From assembly GCA_936450465.1 (NCBI GenBank), contig OW388296.1:42512448-42576447 (forward strand): a stretch of 64,000 bases of DNA, given 5' to 3'. The translations under genes and the position numbers were made by a program. The DNA is from Gibbula magus (taxonomy: Eukaryota > Mollusca > Gastropoda > Trochida > Trochidae). Below, piece after piece: positions 50,830 to 63,256 of the stretch. Within the stretch, counting starts at the first letter, position 1. Every line of letters starts with the position of its first letter. The notes under the pieces are model-generated. The model had not been told where the DNA came from, did not search any database, and worked only from the letters and a program-made list of their open reading frames with translations.

Positions 50830-51300
50830 ATTCTGTGCGTATAGAGTGGCTAATGTGTTCTGTGTATTGAGCGTTGTGTGTGTTGTGTTTAGAGGGTCAT
50901 AAGTGGAGAGAGTGTTGTGTATGGATAGGCTAGTGTGTACTATGTATTGAGTGATGTGTGTTTAGGGGGTCAAATGTTTTGTGTGGAGTGGTGTGTATAC
51001 AGATTGTCATGAAGGGATGTATGTATGAGTTGTTTTCATGGATTGGCTAATGTGCTCTAAGTATGAAGCGTCATATGCGCTATGAATATGGAGAGTTAGG
51101 TATGGAGTGATGTGTGTACTTTGCACACAGAGCGTCACATGTGTTGTGTGTGTTTGAAATGAGTGTATGGATGGTTATGTGTGAACAGATATGGAGTCAC
51201 TGTCTTTTGTGTGTGATGTGATTTTATTAATTAGTATACTATATGAATGGATGCATAACCAAATAATGTAAGTGTGAGGTTGTCTTGTGTGTTGTGTATT
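50830..51300 (+). repeat. G/T-skewed degenerate minisatellite
   Basis: About 470 bp on the plus strand is strongly depleted in C and filled with variants of TGTGTTGTGTATGGAGTG and GGCTAATGTG(T/C)TCT. The periodicity is irregular, with recurring GTGTATTGAG(C/T)G(T/A)TGTGTG modules. It ends near a (TATATTT)n-like stretch at 51310-51340. Confidence 0.6.
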
Positions 51301-51818
51301 GTCATTATTTTATATTTTATTATATTATATTATATTTTTATTTGATCATTGTATTTTATGTTGGTGTCTTTTAGGCATGAACAGGCCCGCAGTTTGTACT
51401 TAGGACACAGACATAAACTACTTTTTAATAATGCAAAGGAACCGATGTTAAACGAAATACAGCTTCATGATATAATAAATTAAGAAGTAATAGAAAAAAA
51501 CAAGTGTTAATGAAATATAATTATATTATGCTTTTGAACATTAATATAAAACGTGAGTTTCAGAGAAATTCACATTTCTTTTTGTATTGTTAAACAAATT
51601 GACAAGCTTATCTCCATAAACTCGTGTCATTGACGTAATGTTAATTTCCAATCAGGGCAGTGATTCACTAACGTATCCGGTATATATCTTAGCTCAGTAA
51701 TTGGTCTGTATATCCTTCTCTGGATTAACGGAAATAGCTTACATGGTCAACGTTAAATAAACACGTCTTTAGCTTGGTAAGTTTGCTGAAATGAATGCAT
51801 TGAAGACAGACAGACAAT

Positions 51819-52930
51819 TTTTTTTATTCAAGTCTCGCCTCAACATGATACATAGATATAATACATAAAAAATAAAATTACATAGTAAAACGTTGAGCCA
51901 TTCCCTTCGGAATTATGAGAGACAATTATGTCATTTGAACAAACAAAGTAAAAAATATAAAAAACCTAAATATTACAAATTCAAATAAAAGGGGAAATAT
52001 AAATTAAGACGATATATACTCATTTTCAGTACGCTTTTTAGGGATATTAAGACAGGTTTTGGCATATAAAAAAATCACATCTGGACAGCCGAGTATATAA
52101 CTAAGTTTTGCACCATCATCTAAACTATAAAAATATATCTAAAATACTTGTACATTTTAATAAAAGTTGAGCTCGCTCATTGGCATATAAAGGACAGTGT
52201 AATAAAACATGACATTCATTTTCAATAAAATCTTTACAGTAAAAACAGGTTCTTTCTATTAAAGGACAACCATTGTACCGACCAGTTTCAACTTTTAGCG
52301 GTGCTACTCCACATCTAAAAAGAGCTAGTGCTTTTCTCATTGCACGGGACATATTACAAGTAACATAAATTCACAGCCAAACTCAAATTTAAAAGTGCAA
52401 AACGTACGCAGCTTATTACCACCCTGGCCATTTATACTTTCAACTCGCGATAACTCGCATTTCCATCTACCGACAAACTCATTAAAACACCTTCTGTAAC
52501 TTTTGACACACCAAAAGGAATATGATAAACTACGTTAACATCCGTAAAATGATTGAGGTTAAGATCTGAAAACTTCTTACAAACTCTAAAATTCCAATTT
52601 CGTTTATACCGTGTTGCTAAGACATGACTCCACCTAAAAACTTTACTGGTTACTCTATCCAAATCTAAATGACAAAGACGTCTGAAAAACCTCGTCACAC
52701 TCCTCCACTGATTAACAGCTGTAGGGGACCATCCCATGTCTCCGATAACTGCATTATTGGGGGCAAACTTACGCAAATCAAGGAAAAAACGCATTGCCCT
52801 AGTATGAACAGCATTTATTCATGAAAAATCATAAGTACCCCATACTGCAAAATCATACTCTATAGTGGACCATACCATAGAATGAGGAATGAAATGAAAC
52901 CAGTGTCTTCGTTTGTCTTACTTTACCAGG
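51819..52930 (-). pseudogene. Non-LTR retrotransposon 3' end (RT C-terminus, zinc knuckle, 3' UTR, poly-A)
   Basis: On the minus strand, upstream to downstream: a block SMVWSTIEYDFAVWGTYDFS, a stop, then VHTRAMRFFLDLRKFAPN..GDMGW (52794-52700), a run to SYRELKV, a frameshift between 52432 and 52352, then ALFRCGVAPLKVETGRYNG.., a C-x2-C (CFYC) ..ENECHVLLHCPLY..ER.. ending at 52125. This is a standard C-terminal zinc-binding region of metazoan non-LTR elements. About 300 bp of 3' UTR follow, ending in a T-rich run at 51819-51826, equivalent to a short poly-A tail. 5'-truncated and dead. Confidence 0.75.
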
Positions 52931-55318
52931 CACCAATTTAAGTATTCACCGATCACACTGCACCTCGCAGTAAAATTGCAGTTTGTTGACTGTAGTGTGA
53001 CTAATATCTAGCTTGAAATGACAAGAAAATGACATGTTTATTTTTAAAAAAGAACAAACACCGTAAGTAAACGTATGTGTTTCTTTATCATGGTACATTT
53101 TAAACAATGTCTTTTAAAAATAAACGTTCATAAGAAAAAAAATTGTCATGTCCCTTACAAAAATTACCGGAATCAACTTCCTGTACCAAACCTACCAACG
53201 TGTTTTCCTTCATGGCATGTCGACCTGATTCTACGATTACTAGAAGGGGACCCCCTTATATATGAGATACATGTTTTTTACCGGATTTTAGGGGTCTGAG
53301 AAAGGGGGTCGCCTTATACACATTAATATACTAATATAATAAGATATACAATCACGGTCAAACATTCAAAGGAGTGTGACTTCAAATAATCGAATGAAAC
53401 TTGGCTGCGACTTTGCAAATGCTGAATACACAGTTGAAACACTTGCAACATGCAGAGAATCAAGTCCACCTACACAGAAAAGGCTCTGACATTGATGTCT
53501 TAGGAGAAGGAACACTAACACATAAACATTTACAAAGTGCTATTTTTTGTAAACATTGACTCTTTATGTGTTTCGAAAGACATAACACTCTATGCTTCAG
53601 ATCCTACTTATTTTTTTATTCCTAGGGGCCGCACGTGCACTATATATTCTTTTGAAATCGTAATTAAAGTTAAAGCCAATGATGATAAGTAAGCATTGGC
53701 AAACCGTTAAAACGAATGGAAGTGAGGACTTGAAAGGAATGGAATGAGACCATTTGTTAATGTTTGTGTCAACACGAAACTTGACACGGCTCTCTATTTG
53801 GGAATTCAGATTCATTTTTTTTTTTATTTCAACACACAATTTTATACTTAAGAGATTTGGATTTTGACATGATAACAAAAGTTGGTACACTTCTATACAT
53901 AGTGGTAAAATAATTTTTAGACTGACATTTCTTAATTTAGTAAACATCAAACTGCATTTGAAACATTATCGTTAAATTTCAACCTAAGATATTTTAATGC
54001 ATCGTACGTAGTCCCTAACACACATAATGTTCTCTAGTATCCATTTAGTCACATCCATACTGTTTCACAGTTTCTGTCTTTATGCATGAATAGTGTATTC
54101 CTACTTTTCAAAACTAAATAAGTCACTAAACTATTTGAAATACAAGAGAGCCAAATCAGATATACATTTCTTAAAAGAGTTTCTTGTCAGAGAAACTTTT
54201 AATGTAAAACGTAATGGTAACTTCGTGCGTATGTGTCTTGTCGATAAGTGTTTTACAGTGACTCACTTCACTTTATAGACATTTTACAGCATAATTTATA
54301 ATGTTACTTACGTATAAGTTGCAACGGTATCTATACAACCTACTTGAAAAACAACTTGAATTGGTCTTATTTACAATGTTCCTCAATGTCATGTTGCTAA
54401 CATTTCTAATGCTATAGGTAGAAACTACTCACTAACCTTGTTTACTTTAATATCTTCTAACATGAGGCATATCATGACAGGTACTTTTGACACATTTCGT
54501 CGAAATCTCTGCCTTATTATCCATTTTGTTTTCCCCGAGATGAATTCTAGATGTAATTGTTGTCAAATCTCATCACAATTCTCATTGGCTGTCATAGATA
54601 TCTTTGATTGCAAAATTATTTTGAAAGAAAATAAACAACATTAAGTTATTTACTGATAAGTTTCTACAGTGAAACAGTTTAAAGTAACCATAATTAGTAA
54701 AAAATAATTATTTATTTTTGTTATAAATGGTTGATACAGAATGAGACAATGGAAGGATGTGTTACATACACCGGATTCATTACGTCACACACTTAGTGAG
54801 CGAGAACTTGCCAAATGAGTATGTTTATTTAATCATGTTTTCGTCAAATTCATCCAACCAAACTAATCCAATGCGCTTGTCAACACACTACTTAATTGCC
54901 ATATTTCAAGGTAGGAACAATGATGAATAATTGCTGTTAAGAAATGGTTGCTGTAAAGGGGACTTCAACCAAATTCGTCAAATACGAGGTTTCAGGTACA
55001 TTTATATCCTGCAACCGAATGTTTAGATGTCGTATATGATATGTCAAATTATAGAAAATCATATCGGCTATTTGATCACTTTGAATGATCCCTAACGTCA
55101 GTTGCATTTAACATTTATTATGGAACCCTCGTCATTCTAACCCTTCCTTTACTGTCAGGCCATTAATCCTCACAAGGCTGAATTGTTCTTGAGTTCTCTA
55201 GGTAATTTTGATGTGCGTGATTGGCGGACAGTGACCTTATATTACTGTCACGTAAATATGTTGATAATATAACGATTTATTGTTCTTGTTCATGTACAAC
55301 TACAAAACATACTTGAAA
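52931..55318. other. AT-rich region, nothing firmly recognised
   Basis: A plus-strand frame around 53400-53560 (..LQMLNTQLKHLQHAENQVHLHRKG..) looks somewhat protein-like but lacks a known motif and clear splice sites. Otherwise only noise-level open frames. Confidence 0.35.
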
Positions 55319-55528
55319 GGACCGGTACACTGATTGAAATGAGCCAATCGTATTCAAGAAGATTGATCCAGTCAAAACACCATGATGACATATGAAGATA
55401 TATATAACTAAGACGAGTAACTTTTCACATGAAGTTTATATATAGAAAATAAAATAAAACATGGGATGCTTTTGACTGTATCAATCTTCTTTAATACGAT
55501 GAGCTCATTTCGACCAGTGTATTGGTCT
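55319..55528. mobile_element. 210-bp hairpin element (long terminal inverted repeats)
   Basis: About 61-bp arms: GGACCGGTACACTGATTGAAATGAGCC.. on the left and ..GGCTCATTTCGACCAGTGTATTGGTCT-like on the right (actual GAGCTCATTTCG). They include a matching AAGAAGATTGAT(C/A)CAGTCAAAA block on the opposite strand. The loop holds 90 bp of AT-rich DNA. No target duplication is obvious. Confidence 0.7.
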
Positions 55529-57739
55529 CTTAACGTAAGGTCATATATATCCTGTTTATACGATTTGAGTAAAAGAACCTAGATGGGAAAAAATAAAATG
55601 TTATTATATGTAGAATATAATGAATCAAATGATATATAGGTGAACATAAAAAATCATCATGATTTATTTCCTGATTTATTCCGTGAGTACTCATAAAACT
55701 TTGTTTCTCTTTTGTTTGTTTGTTTGTTTGTTTGTTTACTGTTAGCGAGTTGAACACAATACTTTGCCCTTGTAAATGTCTATATTTAGACTGAAAACCA
55801 TCTTTACAAGAAAGTGCGACCTCTCCTGTTATTTGGACCAAACCTGAAAATGTAAGTGTATATATAGTTCAATGAGAAATATTTTGGTCAATTTCGGTTG
55901 TTTGTTTATCAACAAACTCTTCTTTATATCCGCAATCACTAGTGGTTATTTTTCAAATTAACTTGTACATTTAAGAGCAACTCAAGTTAGTAAGGTTGTA
56001 CCAATTTAGAAATACAACCACCAGACGTAATTCATCTTAAAAATAAAAAACATTACGGGCGAACAATGATGTGATTCTAAACTGAAACGGATACTTTATA
56101 TTCTGCAGAATTATTGAACAGCGCTGAGAGTAAACAACTGTCTTCCACTGACTTTCGTTGCTATTGAAACCCGGATTAAGAACTCAAAAAAGATTTTCCA
56201 CAACAGATACACAGTCGTTATACACAGTAGTACACTTTGCATTGTAAATTTAATACACGTACTTCTCTTGTCGTGATAGGGTGAAGTCTACACTTTCCTT
56301 CAAGGACTAGTAACTCGTGAAATATTACCAATCCAATTGGAAGTGTGGTATATCATAACAATACCAAAGAGCATTTGACTCCCGTTTCAATAAATTATAT
56401 TGCTTATGGCTACTTGAAAAAATCATTATCAAGCATGTTGTCGTCAGGATTTATACTTTTATGATACGGAATCTTTGACAACACGCCCTGCATTTTTTAA
56501 CACCCAAAATATGGCAATTTAAAGGAGAGGTGTCGGCCCCATAAATGAAAGGGGATTGCAATACTTTGGCTGACTGTAATATTTAGTATATGTAAAACGT
56601 AAACAGTGTAAGGGTTCAGACATGTCTGAAGAAATTGTGTTAACAAAAATACTATCTGACATCAAAATATGATGTTTGAAGTTTGAATTTAATTAATATT
56701 GAGTTATTAGCTCTGACACAAAATTTGAAATTTAGAGATTAGAAGAAAATAATAGAAAGTCCCAAATATCATAAAAAAAGGAAAGAGATGCGACGAGGTC
56801 AATTTCTCTACCTTATTTTTTTTTATTAATTGTCTTAGTCCAACCGATTGCAGAAAAACTATTTTTTCGAATTATTTTCAAACGGCGAAGTTGTAATATC
56901 TAATTTTACGAATTGTTTTGAGTACGAATGTTTGTTCTCTGCATATGCTCATATTTCAAAATTTGCGCCCCAAATCTACTACTATGATTTTGCATATGAG
57001 CAGAGGTTCAAAGCAGAATTAGATGATATTTCAAAAGAAATGAAATTTCATACTCTTACCTTCTTCAATATGGCCGAAATGCAACTCTGTTTTAAATAAG
57101 ATACTTATAATTACATAATACATTATACAAATGTGTCAATCTGATGAAACCATTTCAAATTTTGAAATGATTCACAGGATTTTTTTCTAGGCAGAGGTTA
57201 CACATGAATGGTGAAGGGTATTAGTACTGCAGATTAACTGTTTAATTACATGGTGACTCAAGTTTGTTTATATGGTCCTGATTGAATTGATGAACCTTTG
57301 GTAACTGACGTTTTACAAAAAGTCACTACCAATGTGAACCTTCAAAAGTTTTACTAACATTTACTCATTGACGAAATTCAGTCTGTATTACCGATATATC
57401 TTTTGACATGTCATAACCAGAATATGTCGAACCAGCATCAACATATGCAGAGGTCATGGATAATTTAAGGGCAGATGAAAACACTAACAATTCCTTTTCC
57501 CGAAGGATTTATCTTAGCTGTCAAAAACAATCATGTAAAATATTGACTACTTTTTCTTATATTAATGTTAAAAGGCAAATTAACACACACTAATATCACA
57601 TTCAATTCTTTTCTTTTTTTATATAGAAGGACAACAACAATTATTTATCGCTTAATTACATAGTCCGAAGAAGTAAAATGAAATTATAATGAACTTATTC
57701 TAACCCAGATTCATGAGATTTGTAGGATGGTTTAAAACT
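55529..57739. other. AT-rich region, nothing firmly recognised
   Basis: It contains a (GTTT)n-like tract at 55710-55737 and a motif TCCAACCGATTGCAGAAAAACTA (56840-56862), whose inverse recurs at 60429-60451 and, less well, at 60548-60571. No convincing gene. Confidence 0.4.
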
Positions 57740-58200
57740 GAAAATGTCAACTCATTTGACAAGAAGCTATACGAATCAAAATGAAATTTAAAGTTCTTAA
57801 AGATGACATTAAAAATTGTGAAAAACGGATGAACTCAAATTGTTTAGGGTATCTGCTTGAGGATAGCTGCAATAGTTTACATCGAACGTGGTAGTCGACG
57901 TGTAATCTATAGTGTCCACAATCGCATAGAGCCCCAGCGTTCGAGACATGATTCCCAGACGAAAGATGAATTTGCAAAAGCTGGAATGGGATTTTTCAAC
58001 AATGTATCTTGGTTCGTAACCCCAGATTTTAGATCCATACAGAATAATAAGTTTGATCTGAGTGTCGAAATTATTAAATAAGATAATTCTTCAACTTCCC
58101 TGGAGTGATCTGATACTCAATAGTGCATTGCGTGCCTTCGATGTAAGTACATCAACAGCTTTGCTCCACGATGTCTTGATGAAAACATCAGACCAATATA
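57740..58200 (-). pseudogene. Non-LTR retrotransposon RT C-terminal fragment
   Basis: Minus strand, in order: SDVFIKTSWSKAVDVLTSKARNALL, then NFDTQIKLIILYGSKIWGYE.., SHSSFCKFIFRLG, a frameshift, and NAGALCDCGHYRLHVDYHVRCKLLQL..RYPKQ. The blocks 'FDtQI.PilLYGSEIWG' and 'FCK.iL....tnaal.ecGr.pL.vdy..Rc..Y' are characteristic of non-LTR RT C-termini. At least one frameshift and missing flanks make it a pseudogene. Confidence 0.7.
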
Positions 58201-58239
58201 ATTGTATTAAGTAGAGATGTCGACTTCACCATATTTCCA

Positions 58240-60270
58240 TTTTTCTGTTCCCTTAATGATACCACCATTTCTGAAAACTAACATCTCATCAAAATTTCTA
58301 TTTTTATCATGGGAATTTTTTTCAAGATGCATCAAGAGATTTGATTTTTTTTCCAAAATATCCACAATGATTTTGCAAGCAATAAAGTTAATTACAGCGA
58401 AGTTGTCAGTCACGTGGTTTAGCCACCATCTTAGATTTTGTAACTTTTTCAAATTTTCGGACCCCATGTACCTTTGCGGAAACAACACTCCGAAGATTTT
58501 TGCTAAAACTTTATTTACATATAGCTGAAGCATTGGGGAATAACAAGGTCTTTGTTCTTTTTTTTAGTGAACTCCTGATACAGTGACCTTTCAAAGTCAG
58601 GCAAAATTTGAAAACTGCGAACTTTCAGGGGCTATAATTCAAAAACCTTCCCATTGAATTGAACGATTTTTTCAGGAGAGTAAGACAGGGCTATCGTCTT
58701 ACTGAATCAATAATAAAAGCGCTCGCGTACAGGCATTTCTGGTCATTATAAAGAAAAACTTTAACATGGGGAAAATTACCAATTGTAGCTCTCATGGTTT
58801 AGCTGCCATTCTGATTTTCCTTAAAATTATCTGATTTTGACATGTTAAACTTCGCTCTAAATAATCCTAGAGACATACTAGAGACTCGCTTGTTTCAAAA
58901 GATTCTTAATATATAGACAAGCAAAATACATTGCCATGGCGAAGTCGTTAGTCACATGGTTTAGCAGCCATTTTGAATTTCTTTACATGTATGAGATTTT
59001 GCCATTGAAAGTTGAAACCTTTTTGTAAAAGATGCGCAATAATGTCGGCAATATGTCTTAATTCATGTCTTAACAAATATAAAAAAAATTGAATGTTTTC
59101 TGCACTGAATCCGTTTATCGTCGCATGTGACTATATTTATGACAGTCGTAATGAAAAAATGGCTGAGACGATTTTAATGGATTTTCAGGGATGATAACCT
59201 CTAGGCTGAAATTGATGCCATTTCCCGTTTCGGAGTTATTGCCCTTGTAAAATTTAAATTGTTATAAGGAAATCGTTTTTTTATGTGTAATTAAATTTGT
59301 AAAATGTGTAAGTAAATAATATCCCGTGAATTAGATGCCATTTTGATTTTAGTGAATTTTCAATGCTTCAAAAGTCTTCCCCTCTAATGATACATGTTAT
59401 AGAGAGCTGACAATTTCACATAATGTAGCTTATGTATTGCACTCAAAATGTTACATCTCAGAAAACGGAAATCCAACGAGCATTCAAAGTTGTCTGAAAG
59501 TGAAATCAAATAAAACATTTGAAGGTGAGATGACTCACAAACCTGGATCGTTGAAGGACTGCAAGATAACTATGTTTTACGGCCGGCAGAAACTTTAAAC
59601 ACTTGATATTTTTCAACATTTAAATTATGAACATGGAACAAATGTTTATAATTAAACTAAAAACTTGCAACTTGTTTGAAACGAAAGAAAATGTGATAAC
59701 GGAAAAAACGTAAATCATGACCAATTCTTAGATCACGTGGTTTAGGTGACATTTTGAATTTCTGTAAAATTATACAATTTTGAAATGGGGTTATTTATAC
59801 AAACAACACCTAGAGACTTGCAAATTAGTATAACAATAGGTAATATTTTTACGACCACAATATAAATCATGACGATTGCACCTGGAGACTTGCAACTTGT
59901 TTTAAATGAGAGACAACTATATTGGGACAAAAAAATCAACTATGATTTCTTCACAGGTCGCTTGGTTTGGTCGCAGTATGATTTGTCGTACAGTATTTCA
60001 AATTGAACATTGGAAAATTGCTTCAAAATCCACCTGGAAACTTGGATCTGTTTTAAACAGTAAAAAATGTCATTGTGACAAAAACGTAAATAAAGGCGAC
60101 TTCGAAGGTCGGGTGGTTTGGCCGCTCTTTTGAATTTTACAAAATCCCTCTTTCTCAGTAACTAATAATTCAAAAACCCTTTGAACCAAAACTCATTTGA
60201 GACCATTTAAGTACTATGAGAAAAGATTGACATGGCGACTGCACAACGGTCTGAAGACCTAAGTATTGCC
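58240..60270 (+). mobile_element. Expanded, degenerate relative of the HINE-like family
   Basis: It shares many ordered blocks with the 966-bp element: GACCCCATGTAC near 58461, TGACCTTTCAAAGT near 58581, GCTCGCGTACAG.CATTTC near 58720. It ends GGTCTGAAGACCTAAGTATTGCC, the family 3' motif (60249-60270). It is about twice as long because a module around CACGTGGTTTAGCCGCCATT is repeated (58415, 58785, 58945, 59727, 59955, 60106). The 5' hairpin is not found. Confidence 0.5.
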
Positions 60271-60656
60271 CTTTGAAATCGGCCGGACAATGATTGAGAT
60301 GTGAGAAGGCATTAGTACACAATATACAGAAATTCCCCCCCAAAATCACAACATCAGCTGTATTTAAGCAGTGCAACTCTCCTGGTAGCGTACAATATTT
60401 GTCAAAAGTTTGAATAGAATTAGATACATAGTTTTTCTGCAATCGGTTGGACACAAATTAAATCTCCGAAAAATATAGAATTTTGTAAAAATTATAATGA
60501 ATTCATAAAATCGCTTGTATTTCAGCACTGCACCTGCAATCCGATAAATAGTTTTTCTGTAATCGATTGGAAAGTTTTTTCTTCGGAGGAATGAACGAAT
60601 TCCAATGTTTTACTAAATACAAGATACAAATATAAGAAGAAACCAAGATACCGACG

Positions 60657-60734
60657 ATATGGTAAGGTTGTGAACCCTGATAGGAAGCATCCGAGGGTTT
60701 TTCCTGACTATCAGGGTATACAACCTTACCATAT
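60657..60734. repeat. Hairpin repeat, family P copy 1
   Basis: Arms ATATGGTAAGGTTGTGAACC.. and ..GGTATACAACCTTACCATAT are 27 bp with two mismatches around a 24-bp loop. A second copy lies at 63247-63413. The same downstream sequence (TAGAATGG(C/T)TTATC..ATTATCAACCG) follows both. Confidence 0.75.
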
Positions 60735-60907
60735 CCGAGGTAGAATGGTTTATCCATGTTATCAACCGTTTTAACTGTAATACAGGCTTTTTACTTATTA
60801 TCGCGTTATATTGAGGATCCCTGGCGTTATATTGAGGATCCCTGGCTGATGTCAGCCTGTTAACAGCTGCGCTATGTGAGTTGTTTTTGTACCGTGAAAT
60901 ATCGTCT

Positions 60908-61140
60908 GCCCCGTAGGCGCAGTAGACTAAGGCGTTAGCTCAGTTACTACATGTGATAGTGGATACGGGTTCAAGACGCACTTTTTGCAAAACATTTGCT
61001 GTTTATGTTCTGTCGTAAAATTAAGAAATTTTTCAAAATTAGTCTAAGTTATTTTCTTCAGATCTTTACTTTCAAACCGTCATCTTAGCAAATAAATTAG
61101 GGCTTACAATCATTATAATTCCTTCTAACAGTGTTTACAC
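60908..61140 (+). mobile_element. tRNA-like SINE, family B, copy 1
   Basis: The head GCCCCGTAGGCGCAGTAGACTAAGGCG resembles a Leu/Ser-type A box, and GGGTTCAAGACGC (60967-60979) a B box. The body ACATTTGC..CTTCAGATCTTTACTTTCAA..TTACAATCATTATAATTC matches 63562-63775. It follows hairpin family P at about 170 bp. Confidence 0.6.
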
Positions 61141-61464
61141 TAATAATAACAAGCAGACAGAGTTGGCCATATCCCCCGCCTTTGGGAAAATTTATTGAAA
61201 AATAGTTGTTGAATAACAGTGACTATGAACCTTTTTTCAACTAACTAGTGCCCAGTTATAAGCAATCTATATTGGTCTCACATTTAATCTTACTCTCCTG
61301 CAGATTGTAACATTTCAACTTCAGCCCAAAGTATCTTACAGAATTGAATGACAAAATGCGAAAAGTTTACAGACGAACGGATGGACAGACGGAAACCGGA
61401 CAACCTGCCATGCCATAAGCCCATAAGGGCCTTTCAGGCCAGATGAGCTAAACATACATCCATG

Positions 61465-62730
61465 GCAGTTTTTAAGTTCTGCTCCGGAAATGAATTATTA
61501 AGTTAGGTATCCATGGAAATCGTAAAAATTAAACAAATTAAAAAGTGTGAAGAATTTGAAAACCCCAAAAGGCACATCTACACATGATGATTGTTCCACA
61601 CACCAAGTTTCGTTGAGATGTGTCTTATAGTTTTCGAGTTTGTTCCGGACACAAATTCTAACTTACGTTTCCATGGAAACGGTAAAAAAAAATAACTCGA
61701 AGAAGTTTGAAAACCCCAAAAGGCACATCTTCAAATGATGATTGTTCCACACATCAAGTTTCGTTGAGATAATATTATGTCTTATAGTTTTCGAGTTCTG
61801 TTCCGGAAACGAAATTCTAAGTTACGTTTCCATGGAAACGGTCAAAAAAAATAACTCGAAGAAGTTGAAAACCCCAAAAGGCACATCTACACATGATGAT
61901 TGTTCCACACACCAAGTTTAGTTGAGATATGTCTTATAGTTTTCGAGTTTGTTCCGGACACAAATTCTAACTTACGTTTCCATGGAAACGGTCAAAAAAA
62001 ATAACTCGAAGAAGTTTGAAAACCCCAAAAGGCACATCTTCAAATGATGATTGTTCCACACATCAAGTTTCGTTGAGATATGTCTTATAGTTTTCGAGTT
62101 CTGTTCCGGAAACGAAATTCTAAGTTACGTTTCCATGGAAACGGTCAAAAAAAATAACTCGAAGAAGTTGAAAACCCCAAAAGGCACATCTACACATGAT
62201 GATTGTTCCACACACCAAGTTTAGTTGAGATATGTCTTATAGTTTTCGAGTTTGTTCCGGACACAAATTCTAACTTACGTTTCCATGGAAACGGTCAAAA
62301 ATAATAACTCGAAGAAGTTGAAAACCCCAAAAGGCACATCTACACATGGAGATTGTTCCACACACCAAGTTTCGTTGAGATATGTCTTATAGTTTTCGAG
62401 TTCTGTTCCGGAAACAAAATTCTAAGTTGCGTTTCCATGGAAACGGTCAAAAATCAAAATCTGAAGGAGTTGAAAACCTCAAAAGGCACATCTCCACTTG
62501 GTGACCGTTGCTCATACCAAGTTTCACTGAGGTACGTCTCACGGTTTTCAAGTTCTGCTCCGGAAACGAAAATTCTATGTTGCGTTTCCATGGAAAGGGT
62601 CAAAAATAAAAAATTAATATTTTGAAGAAGTTGAAAACCCAAAAAGACACATCTACACATGGTGATTGTTCATCACACCAAGTTTCGTTGAGCTAGGTCT
62701 AACAATTTTTGAGTTGTGCTCCGGAAACGA
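61465..62730 (+). repeat. ~151-bp tandem repeat with alternating A/B units
   Basis: The TTTTCGAGTT landmark recurs at about 61470, 61632, 61790, 61940, 62091, 62243, 62393, 62545 and 62705. Type A units read TTTGTTCCGGACACAAATTC and type B units TTCTGTTCCGGAAACGAAATTC. Units 2-7 alternate A-B-A-B-A-B, a ~303-bp dimer. Each contains TTTCCATGGAAACG, a palindrome. Confidence 0.85.
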
Positions 62731-62734
62731 AATC

Positions 62735-62790
62735 TGGACGGATGGACGGACGAACGAACGAACGGACGAACGGACGAACGGACGGACGGT
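62735..62790 (+). repeat. GGAC/GAAC tetranucleotide tract
   Basis: Mixed GGAC and GAAC tetramers, directly inside the right end of the TIR element. Confidence 0.85.
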
Positions 62791-62833
62791 CCTCATTTCA
62801 ATATCCCATGCCAACTACGTTGGGCGGGGGATA

Positions 62834-63146
62834 ATAATAATAATAGTGGCATTTTATATTGCGCAGTATCCACGCCATAAAGGTATATTCAAAGCGCATG
62901 TTTGTCACATTATTACCCTGGTCTAACCTGAGCTGCCGTAAAGCGCTTAAAGGTCACCTCCTCCACATCTTACACCAGGTACCTACTTACTGCTGGGTGA
63001 ACAGAGGACATGTTGAATAAAGTCACTTATCCAAGGTGACACCATAAGTCTTTCCACTCATGTCTCAGCGTGGGGCAGGAATTCACCCTTCAAAATCTCA
63101 GTTAATTCAGCAATGGAACGGGTAACCCACTCACAACTGTCTGTGT
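62834..63146 (+). repeat. Probable interspersed repeat ('TTATATTGCGCAGTATCCACGCC')
   Basis: Begins with (ATA)n then TTATATTGCGCAGTATCC.. and ATTCAAAGCGC, with TAAAGCGCTT later. This sequence type is common as repeat tails in aquatic invertebrate genomes (recognition from memory). No gene seen. Confidence 0.35.
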
Positions 63147-63256
63147 AAACCCTCCTGGAGGGACTTCCAATGTTGTAAGTCCCTCGTACCGGGCCGGTGA
63201 TACGGTTTATAAAGGTCGTTTCAAGTATCACGTTATATGGCTGGTAGGTTGATAAT
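63147..63256 (+). repeat. Direct repeat R, copy 1
   Basis: CCCTCCTGGAGGG.., GTCCCTCGTACCGGG, GGTGATACGGTTTA.AAAGG, TTTCAAGTATCAC and TGGTAGGTTGATAA recur in the same order at 63779-63863. Together they bracket hairpin P copy 2 and SINE B copy 2. Confidence 0.75.

Larger units (their letters stand above)
61170..62833. mobile_element. TIR element loaded with satellite DNA
   Basis: TATCCCCCGCC (61170-61180) and its exact inverse GGCGGGGGATA (62823-62833) bound the segment. Inside, in order: about 200 bp unique, a GGATGGACAGACGG stretch with CCATAAGCCCATAAGGGCCTTTCAGG (61412-61437), nine ~151-bp tandem repeats, then GGACGGACGAACG repeats (62735-62790). No ORF of note. The target duplication is uncertain (AT or ATA). 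This has the layout of a non-autonomous DNA transposon carrying internal tandem repeats. Confidence 0.6.

Noticed and set aside
56848..57099. 83-codon frame starting QKNYFFELFSNGEV
   Set aside because: It starts inside a repeated motif (also at 60429 and 60548) and has no known domain. Probably repeat-derived noise.
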